The notes under the pieces are model-generated. The model saw nothing but the letters and a program-made list of their open reading frames with translations. It searched no databases and had not been told where the DNA came from. The translations under genes and the position numbers were made by a program. A stretch of 64,000 nt of DNA from Cyanophora paradoxa (taxonomy: Eukaryota > Glaucocystophyceae > Cyanophorales > Cyanophoraceae), in assembly GCA_004431415.1 (NCBI GenBank), contig QPMI01000026.1, positions 62,001 to 126,000 on the forward strand. The letters are read 5' to 3'. Below are positions 41,549 through 50,303 of this stretch, piece after piece; the first letter of the stretch is position 1; every line of letters starts with the position of its first letter.

Positions 41549-43011
41549 ATGTTTGTTGGACATGCACTTACCAACCTGCAGCCGCGAGCGGGGGAATCTT
41601 CATCGGAGGGTCCTTCTGTCGCCCCTGCTTCGTCTTCCGTGCACATCCCTAGCGGCTTCACTCGCCGCCTCTTGCCAACACGGACCGCCGCAGGGTCAGA
41701 GCTCGACTTTAGAGGCGGCGGCTCCTGGGGGCTTGCCAAGCTTGCCCAGAACGGGGCCTTCGGATCCTACTTCGACGGCCCTTCCGGACCCTGGCGACTG
41801 CACGGTGCTCCTCAGACATCAGACCAGAGGCTGAAACATCTCATTGGACCGCAGACCTGGCGGGTCGAAAACTGCGCCCCGCCGGACCTGCGGGGGTACA
41901 CCTACGCGTCGCCGCGGCCTGATATGGGCGCTTCGGCGCCCACAGGCCGCCCGCCTTTGCCGCGCGAGGCGGTGCGCCGTGCTCAAGTGAGCCGGCCGGT
42001 CGCTTGCAGCACCCTCACCTCGCCCGGCCGCGGCGGCGCGCAGGGCGCGTCTGCTATGGAGATAGACGACGCGCGGCAGCCGACGCAGTCCGAGGAGGGT
42101 CTCGTGCAGCTGTGCCGCGAGTGCTCTCGGGGCCAGCGCCGGACAGAGCTCCTGCAGCTCGTCGACGTGGACGCGGCCGCCCCCGGCGCCAGCACCAGCG
42201 TCAATGACGACATCCACGTCGACGAAGGCGGTCTGCGGTGGCGGTGCGCGCGGGTCCCGCTCTTCTTCTGCAAGCGGCGTCTGAGGTCTGCCGCAGGCTC
42301 GCCTGGGATAACATGCTCTACGTTTCGGAGAAGCACCCCCTGCACCTGCGTCGCGTGTTCTGCAGACTCTGCAGAACTCAAGTTGCGGAACTTCTGGTGC
42401 GAATGAACGCTTACCCCTGATAGCTATAGCTCCTCAAAAAACGTTTCGACGCAGGTTGTGGGTGGCGCAAACACCATCCGCCTCTCGCACGCCGCTCTGG
42501 TCGCGGACCCGCCGCAAGACTTGCAAGAGCCCCCGGGCCCGCAGCAGCCGCCCACGCAGTCTTCGAGTGGATCCGCTGCTGAGGTGGCGCCCGTTTGTTT
42601 TTGTAGCCTCCTGTAGAACCGAGGAACTGAATCAAATCGACAGGAGCGGCGCGCTGTTGTCGCCCCGTTGGCTAGCGATGAATCCTTGCGTCCTCCACGA
42701 CCCTCGCCTGCACGTGTGAGTGCCCGGAGCGCGATTTTGAGATTGCGTTCTCAAGATTGATCGCAGGATGCGGACGTCGACATGCAAAGCGACAACGCGG
42801 AACGGGGGACTTCTGCACTGCCCCGCAAGACTCTCTTCTGCGAACGATGCCCGGAGAAGGGCCACGAGACCGCTGTCCTGCAGGAAGTGCTCCAGGAGGA
42901 CGCTGTGCCGGCCGGCCGGAGGATGTTCCGCGACCGTGAGGGAAGGCGCTGGACGTGCGCTCCGGTCCTGCGCCGCCCGCGGCCGCACTCGCGGCCTCCT
43001 TGAAAGCTGAT
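41549..43011 (+). CDS. Protein with two related zinc-binding segments, function unknown
   Basis: An open frame from Met 41549 runs to about 42400: a Ser/Pro-rich start, GGGSWGLAKLAQNGAFGSYF, PQTWRVENCAPPDLRGYTY, then MEIDDARQPTQSEEG and VQLCRECSRGQRRTELLQL with DEGGLRWRCARVPLF. A second exon near 42780-43005 repeats the plan: KTLFCERCPEKGHETAVLQE and REGRRWTCAPVLRR. The shared pattern C-x2-C ... L ... V ... G-x-(R)-W-x-C suggests an internal duplication of a ~45-residue zinc-binding module. A further FIQCPQCYRVCAK near 43060-43100 may belong to it. It may be a separate gene or the 3' part of the gene at 39000. Confidence 0.5.
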
Positions 43012-43565
43012 CGTGATTTTCGCCATTAGGGAGGTCAAACCTGACCCCAAGCTGGATAGATTCATCCAATGCCCGCAATGTTATCGTGTCTGTGCCAAGG
43101 TACGAAGGCCTCGTCATTCTTACGCCGCGGCGCAGCTGACGAGTTCCTGTAGGTCGACGTGGGGCTGGGGATAATCGAGCCATGGCGGAGCGACCAAGTA
43201 GAGCTTGCACACGTTGATGAGTTCTTGCGAAGATTCTAAGATGTAGATTTTCATGATCATGATCATGATCTCATGAACGTATGCATGCACATGCACCTGC
43301 ATGCGCAGGCCTGAGACTGCGGCCGCCGGGCAGCCTGGCAGCAGCTGCAGACAGCATGCGCAGCGCTATAGCTAGCGCTAGTTGTACGTATACGTCTACA
43401 TGCATATATAGACCGCGGGCCGGGCTCGCGCGTGACGGCATGCAGCAGTACCACGGGCCCCCGGGCTCCGGATCCGGGCCCCCGGGCCGGCTTCGGAATT
43501 CGAATTCCAAGCCCGGGGGCCCTCAGGGGCCTTGCTTTCCGAAGCTTATATAATTAAGCTTATAA
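43012..43565. other. Intergenic; palindrome-rich
   Basis: Possible last exon of the previous gene to about 43150. 43250-43560 is packed with palindromic words (CATGATCATGATCATGATC, GCATGCAC, TATAGCTAGCGCTA, CCGGGCCCCCGGG), like the tract at 10.5-10.9 kb. Confidence 0.45.
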
Positions 43566-43797
43566 CTATATAATTACACTGTGACACCCGTGCTCGTGCG
43601 CTGCGGCACTGCAGCTGCAGCAGGAGCCGCAGAACTCATGATCATAATCGTGATCAGTGTACATTATTATAATCAAATCACTTTTCGTGGGAGGGGGGGG
43701 GGGGGGCGGGGGGGGGGCGGGAGGGGAGGGGGAGAGGGGGGGGCGGGAGGAGATGTGAAGGGGGGGGGGGGTGGGGGGAGGGGGCGTTGGAAGAGAG

Positions 43798-43831
<34 letters not shown>

Positions 43832-45813
43832 GTTCCAGAGAGGGCCAGCCACCAAGCTGGAACGGAAAGGGGCTCAGGACCACGTAGGGTGCCCGCAGGG
43901 AAAGGTGTGGTTCGGGGCAGGGCCTGGGGCTACAGTCAGGGTCGATCGCGAGAGCGATCGCGAGGGGCGGAGCAGCGGGAGCAGCACCGCCGCAGATCCA
44001 GCAGAGCTGGTACCCGCATTGGCAGGTGATGCAGTTACAGCCGCCGTTCTTCGTCACGCCGTGCCCGCAGCGGCCACAGACCTGCAGAAAAAAAGTCACG
44101 ACACAGAGAGAAGGGTTAACGGTTATCGCACCCTGCAGCTCTGACGAATCAAGGCCGCGGTTCTGCAGCGACGAGCTGGAATCAAAGAGCAGCTTTGACG
44201 GCGAACTTCGCAGAGTACAAAGGGGGCGCACGCGTCCTCGCCCTCCTTGCCGTTCTCGCGCTTCCACCGTTGGAACTGCTCGCAGTTCATGTCTGCGTGC
44301 CACTGCGGCGGCCGCTAAGCGCCAAGGCCGCTAGCCTCGCCAGCTCGGATCGGAGCAGCAGGCACCTGGCATTGGCATTGCTGGCACCAGGCGTAGCCGC
44401 ACTCGGGGAACGGGCAATGGATCATGGCGATGTTGGGGTCGATCTGCAGCATGCGGGTCAGGGGGGGTGTACACGACTCGCTTCGCTGGGCTCTTTCTTT
44501 CCACTCGCCTCGCAGAAGCCCTTGCACCCGGGGCGGCGGCACTGCCTGCGCGGGACTCGGCACCGCGCGGGAAAGGGGCGGGGGAGGTGGCGAAAGGGGG
44601 AGGGGGGGTACCAGGCGCGCTCCCCGACCAGCTCTCTGAACTTGTCGATGTTGATAGCGTGGACCGCCTCGGCCATTTCGCCCCCCGTCGCGTTCTGCGG
44701 GCGCGCGCGCGTGAGAGCGCGCAGGAGGAGGAGAGCGGCCGCGGGCTCGGCACCTCGAGATCGACCGTGCTCCAGCGGCCGGGGCAGCCGTCGGTGGAGG
44801 GGCACTGCGAGAGGGGAAGTCAGCGAGGCTCGACGGGCGTGGACAGGAGAAGGGGGGCGGAGGCGGGCGGAGCAGTGGAGGGGGGGGGGGGGGGGAGGTT
44901 CGGGAAAATGGCCCTATAGCTAGCCCCAAGCGCTCTGCACCTTCGGCTCGAGATGCCGCGCGCCTATTTCTGCCTTCGCGTATCTTTCGGCGCACTTCCA
45001 GTGGAACTGGTGGGCGCAGCAGCCCGCCTGCGGCGGCAGTGAGCGGCTGCGGGGAGAGAGGTCAGGCGCGCTCGCCTGGAACATCAGGTCCTCGGCGACG
45101 CGATCTGTACACATGGAACACTCCTGCACTTCGAACTGCTCCGCTGCGCCCGGGCATTGGGCATCGCTGCGCTACTGCGCCCAGGCGGCGAACCGCAGAT
45201 CCGGTCCGCCTCCACTTGTCGTTCGCGCTCCCGCTCGAGCCGCTGCGCCTCGCGGGCCGCCTGCTGCCGGGCCGCCTCCTCCTGCTCCGCCCGCCGCTGC
45301 GCCTCCCACGCCGCCTGCTGCCGGGCCGCCTCGTCGCGCTCCCGCGCCATCCGCTGCTCTTCTTGGTGGCGCCGGAGCGCTTCCTCCTGGCGCTGCTGGA
45401 TAAGCAGCCGCCGCTGCTCTTCGACCGCACGCTGATCTGCGCCTAGGCGATCAAAGGGCCGCGGTGTGCCCTGATCATGGGCCGCCCTCCGCCCGCCCAG
45501 CGCGCACCCCGCTGATCGCGCTGGGCGCGCTTGTGCTCCAGATCGATGCGGAGCTTTTCGATGCGCTCCTTTTCCTCCTGAACTCGCCGCCGCAGTCTGA
45601 AGAGCTCGCGAGTCGCGGGGTCGTCTGGGCGCCAGCGCAGCAGGTTCTCGCTGACGCCCAGCTCGAACACCATCTGAAGGTCCTCCAGCTGTCGCAGATT
45701 AAGCAAGTCCACTACAGCTGGAGGTTGGTTCTGCGGGCGCTCACCTGCCGCTCTTCAATGAGGGCCTTCAGGCGCTTCTCGTGTACAGAAGCATCTGGTG
45801 CGGCGTAGGACAT
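43566..45813 (-). CDS. RBR-type E3 ubiquitin ligase 2 (coiled coil-RING1-IBR-RING2)
   Basis: Start Met 45813 (MSYAAPDASVHEKRLKALIEE; an in-frame Met at 45957 is possible). Coiled coils follow: NLRQLEDLQMVFELGVSEN, LFRLRRRVQEEKERIEKLR and an Ala/Arg/Gln/Glu-rich helix at 45215-45430. RING1: CSMCTDRVAEDLMFQ, CCAHQFHWKCAERY, then CPSTDGCPGRWSTVDLEV. IBR: CRRPGCKGFCEAS, IHCPFPECGYAWCQQCQCQ and WHADMNCEQFQRWKREN. RING2: CGRCGHGVTKNGGCNCITC, CGYQLCWICGG (44000-44090). The catalytic-type Cys is at 44037-44039, but the usual His two residues on is Cys (44031-44033). A last exon near 43566-43665 (HEHGCH) could supply the final zinc ligands. A 28-nt G run (43801-43828) lies in the last intron. Confidence 0.83.
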
Positions 45814-47295
45814 TACTGACAGGCAGATGCGGAACTGCCGATCCTGGCCGGGGCCGGGCTGCCTCGAAGTCCGGAGTGACTGTACCCCCAAAGTGAAGTC
45901 CGTGACTGTCCGTCGTAGTCCGAAGCGCCGAGGCGGCAAGGAGGCTCCCTTCCCCACTTCGAGAACGTGAGGCAGCGCGATCTCTCGCGATTTCTCACAT
46001 CAAGATCTGCTGGACAGCTTTCGAAGCGACTGCTACCGGTACTTGACAGTTCCCACAGTTCGCGGTGCTTGACCCACTTTTTCGCCAAGAGATGCTCATC
46101 TATCGGCTGACTGTGTGCGCGCGCCCACAGCCTTCAGCTGGGAACTCGCCCCGCTTGCTCTCCTTTCCCGCGGTCCGATCGCTTGCAGTCGCGCTTCGAC
46201 GATCATAGAGTCACGTTTCCTTGCTTCATGGATCTTGGAAAGGGGCGCTTGCCGCGATGCGACAGCCGGCACCGTCGCGCGGCTCGCTCGACCGACTGGC
46301 GCGGCGGGGGCGCCCGTCGGGCGCCGGCGGGGTTGGTGAAGTCTTTGGCAGTGCATTGATGCGTAATTCGGCAGGCTGGCACGACCTCGGCCGACCGACC
46401 CCCGCCCCGCGGCTCGCGTACCCCTCCCCGGACCCCGCCGACCCCACAGCTGGATTCCCCGGGGTCGAAAACCCCTGAATCAAGTTCAACGGGTCCGTGG
46501 GGCGAAGGTCGGTTCCTCCCCACAGCCCCCACCCCCCTTTCCCCCCCCCCCCCCCCCCCCCCTCCGCGCCGTTCTCTTTTTCCGGAGCTGCCTCGGCAAG
46601 GTGGTATCATGGGGAGGGGTGCGGTGGCGGCGCTGCGTTGCCATACGGCGCTAACTGCCTACTTGTCAATCAGGGAGGAGGGAAGACAGGATAGGATCCT
46701 TGTGCTGGGAGCTCGCGACGTTGACATGGCGGGCCCCCCAGCAGCGAGCTGCCTCGCTCGGGTGTGTGGCCCTTTTTCGGGTGTGGCCCAATGTCGTCGA
46801 GTCCTGCCGCCCCGCCCTTCAGGTTCCCGGCGCGTGAGCGACGGGAAGGCCCGCGTTCTTCTGCGCAGGGCCCGCCCCGCCTCAGCTACCTGCGGCGAGC
46901 GCTGCTCGGCCCGCCCGCGCCCGGCATCGCGTCGTCGCGATTGAATGTCGGTCCGCGAACCCCACTGGCCACCCTCGCCTGTACCCTGACACGAAAACAG
47001 GTTCGGAGGGGCCTGCAAGGGGCTCCGCGATCGCGAGCTGGTCCGCCCCGAGTCCGCCGCCGCGTGCCGGCCGGCCGACCGACTGATATCGATCATGAGC
47101 CGATTTGGCCCCGGCCCGCATCTGTACGGTCACAGACTGTACCCTTGAGCTTGTCAATATATTAATTGCAATTGGTTCATGCACAGTACATCATGAGCTT
47201 TCATAAACCATTAAACCATTCATCTCTCTGATACCAACTTATACTTAGACCTACATCCAAAAAAAGTGCTATGTGCTTGAAAATTCGGGAATTCG
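45814..47295. other. Intergenic; no gene supported
   Basis: Contains a 22-nt C run (46541-46562). Open frames on both strands lack motifs. The right part (47110-47295) is AT-rich and probably 3' flank of the next gene. Confidence 0.4.
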
Positions 47296-49856
47296 GGATC
47301 AATTCTGATGGAACGTGTTACCGTTCACAACGCAGGCGCTGCCTGGCAGAACATTGACGCCGCCGCAGCTTGCATACAACGGGTTCGAGATGCGTTCGAG
47401 CATGTTCTCCTTCACAGTTCCCTTGCCTTGCTCTGCCACGCAGATCCCAAACCGCTGGTCGTGGATCCTGCGGGGAGCCGGCGCGGGGCTGACGTTAATG
47501 TTAGAGGAAGAGGCATGAAAGGGCCGCCAGGCACCGGTTGCCTTGTATGACGGGGTCCGCGCCGCCAACAGTGAGGAAGCCCAGCCCCACGTTGCCGTAA
47601 ATATCGTTGCCCTCCGCCATGCCACACGCCTGCCGTTCGAAGCGGAAGGCCACCCCGCCGCAGTCGTGTACTACGTTCCCTGCGCCGCGCAAATTGTCCG
47701 AGGTTGGTAACCGACGCAAAATGTCCTTATACACGGAGCAGAGCTGAAAGCCAATCACGCACGGCGCAGCGTCGGGGCTGTCCCCTCATCGCGGACGTAG
47801 ATGCCGATCGCCGAGCTGGAGACGTCGCAGTCCTCCACCACCGCCCGGCTTCTGGCGTGGATTTCTACAGCACACTTGTCCCCAATGCTACGGATCGTGA
47901 TGCCGCTCACGCTCGGCATTGCGGAGCCCGCGAAGGACAGAGTAGTTCCACGGCCCCATTCAAGGACGGCATCCCGCGACCCGACGATGCGCACATCCTT
48001 GGTGAGCAAAACCTGCTCCCGGTGCCTGCACCGAGCACAGGCGTTAGGAAGCGAGAACCAGACTATATCGCACAAGAGGCACGCACAAGCCCGGCGCGAG
48101 TCGGATCGTCTGACCTATGGCGGCAAGCCTCACAGCATTCATGATGCTCTCGCCTCGTTGCACCTGAACCTCCACAGCACTGTCTGCAGCTGTCTGCTTG
48201 CACCGCCACTAAGAATGGCCCAGCGATTATGCAGCATGTGGATTGACGCACGTCGGAGCTCGCGGCCACCTCTGCACAGAGCCGCATCGCTTCGAGTTGC
48301 GACGACAGGTCCTCCGCTTGCTGCTCCAGCGTGCCTGAGCCCGCGAACGCTCAGCAAATTGTGGCCGTCCCGGGCGCGTGGGCCGCACCCTTCTCGCGCG
48401 CGAACCGCGCCACGAGGTCGTCTCTCTCCTGGGAAAGGTCAGCATTCTTCTGAGCGAGGTCTGCCTTCTCTCCAGCAAGTTCGTCCTTCTCTCGTTGGGC
48501 CGCCGCCAGCTGCGTCTCGGCCGCCTCTGCATGGAGCCACATCACTTCGAGTTGCGACGACAGGTCCTCCGCTTGCTGCTCCAGCGTGCCTGAGCCCGCG
48601 AACGCTCAGCCAATTGTGGCCGTCCCGGGCGCGTGGGCCGCACCCTTCTCGCGCGCGAACCGCGCCACGAGGTCGTCTCTCTCCTGGGAAAGGTCAGCAT
48701 TCTTCTGAGCGAGGTCTGCCTTCTCTCCAGCAAGTTCGTCCTTCTCTCGTTGGGCCGCCGCCAGCCGCGTCTCGGCCGCCTCTGCACGGAGCCGCATCGC
48801 TTCGAGTTGCGACGACAGGTCCTCCGCTTGCTGCTCCAGCGTGCCTGAGCCCGCGAACGCTCAGCAAATTGTGGCCGTCCCGGGCGCGTGGGCCGCACCC
48901 TTCTCGCGCGCGAACCGCGCCACGAGGTCGTCTCTCTCCTGGGAAAGGTCAGCATTCTTCTGAGCGAGGTCTGCCTTCTCTCCAGCAAGTTCGTCCTTCT
49001 CTAGGGCAAGTCGCGCGAAGAGATCCCGCAGGCAGAGCCCTGTCCAAGGTCACGCGATCCGCGCGGTGGGCTCGGGGCAGAGAGCCGGGAAGTGCAGTAC
49101 CGAGGTGCGCCTCTCGATCCAAAATGGAGAGTTGTGCAGTGCAGCCGACATCAGCGTTGAGGCACGGTCGCTGGCACACTGCCTCGTGCGCCTGCACAGG
49201 ACGGGCCGGGGTGGGTCGAGGGAAGAGGCGCAGGGAGAGGCGAGAGCGCGCACCTCCAGCTCGACGATGCATACACGCGCCCCGCAGCAGCGGCAAACGC
49301 CCCACCCCTCCGGGCAGCGCTCCACGTGGGCCGCGAAGGTGCCCACATTGCCCCGCCACTTGCAGCCGCGCTCCAGGAACCGGCAGCTGCATTCGCGGCA
49401 TCAGAACGAGAGCGATCTGCTTGTAAATCTGCCCGAAAGACACGCACTGCACTCTCAGATCGCTGATTTGGCGGCTGACGAACGGCGCGGGCCGGAAGCG
49501 CTCGCGGTCAACGACCTCACGGTCGACGGGGCACCAAAGGCTCTCCTTCATGTACTCGTACTGAAAAGGGTAGCCCTTGCCTTCTGCCATCCTCTCCGCA
49601 CACGCCCGGCAGAGTGCGTGGTCGTTCGAACACCCAAGCAGCGTCTGAGCACGCGCAGCAATTGCAACGTCGAAACCAGCGAGCATGGCGGCCCAGGCCA
49701 ACAAGGGCGCACCGGCTCACGCATGACGAGTAAACAAATGGAGCATACGAGCTCGAGCCCGCTCGCCTTCGCCTCCTCGCCAGGCTCGAAGAACTCCGAT
49801 GGCCACCCGCCCTGCCCGATGGCCATGGCGTTGCAGTTGCAATTGATATGAGCAGC
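47296..49856 (-). CDS. RING-TRAF zinc finger-coiled coil-parallel beta-helix protein
   Basis: Start Met 49856 (MAAHINCNCNAM) or 49871. Domains in order: a RING finger (LVCSICLLVMREP, intron, CSNDHALCRACAERMAEG, LWCPVDREVVDRERF) with the CPVD ending seen in TRAF RINGs; TRAF-type zinc fingers (DLRVQC; CRFLERGCKWRGNVGTFAAH; VERCPEGWGVCRCCGARV; AHEAVCQRPCLNADVGC); a coiled coil of near-identical exons (EKDELAGEKADLAQKNADLS, 48080-49010); and, from about 48075 to a TGA at 47296-47298, right-handed beta-helix repeats (VRIVGSRDAVLEWGRG, VSGITIRSIGDKCAVEIHAR, SAIGIYVRDEGTAPTLRR, EGNDIYGNVGLGFLTVGG, NPLYASCGGVNVL). The RING implies ubiquitin-ligase activity. Beta-helix repeats occur in FBXO11-type substrate receptors, so the helix may bind substrate (inference). 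I know no named family with this exact order. Confidence 0.8.
48078..49015 (-). repeat. Tandem exon-plus-intron repeats, 255-bp unit
   Basis: Each unit is a 201-nt exon (67 residues of coiled coil, phase 1 at both ends) plus a 54-nt GT-AG intron. Two full exons (48388-48588 and 48643-48843) and partial ones on each side; anchors recur at 48334, 48589 and 48844. Units differ by only a few bases. Confidence 0.92.
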
Positions 49857-50303
49857 CATTCCGACGGTCAAGCCCGGGCGGCTGAAGGCGACATGCAGCT
49901 GTCAAAATCGCTCAGGCCTAAGCAGCGCGGCAGATCTAGACAGCTGCAGGGATACCTGCAATCCGGCGCCCTCCTCTGGTCCGGCCTCCCCGGAGCGCGT
50001 TGGCCAGCAGCTCTAGATCTGTTCTCAGATCTAGAGTCTCTGGTTCGGCGCTGGAGCGCTCTATACCCCGCCTGCGTCGACGTCGGCCCCCCCCCCCCCC
50101 CCCCCCTCCCCCCCCCGCCCCATATGCGCATGCATGGCCAAATATGCTAAGACGCTATATATTTTGCTGAATTTGAATCAACTCATCAGTGACTCATACG
50201 GTACCGGTCATGGTACCGTATCTAAGCCTGCTTCAACCCCAGCCGGAAGATGATCGATTCTAGCTGCACTAGAATACTGATCCTGCGGCTGTGCTGCAGC
50301 TGC
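49857..50303. other. Intergenic
   Basis: Between the 3' end of WDR43 and the 5' end of the RING/TRAF gene (both minus). C runs at 50089-50117, then AT-rich sequence with ACGGTACCGGTCATGGTACCGT palindromes near 50200. No gene. Confidence 0.4.

Noticed and set aside
47801-49426. 541-codon plus-strand open frame
   Set aside because: It lies antisense to the beta-helix and coiled-coil exons of the RING/TRAF gene. Its internal repeats are just the antisense of the 255-bp exon repeats, and it has no domain of its own.
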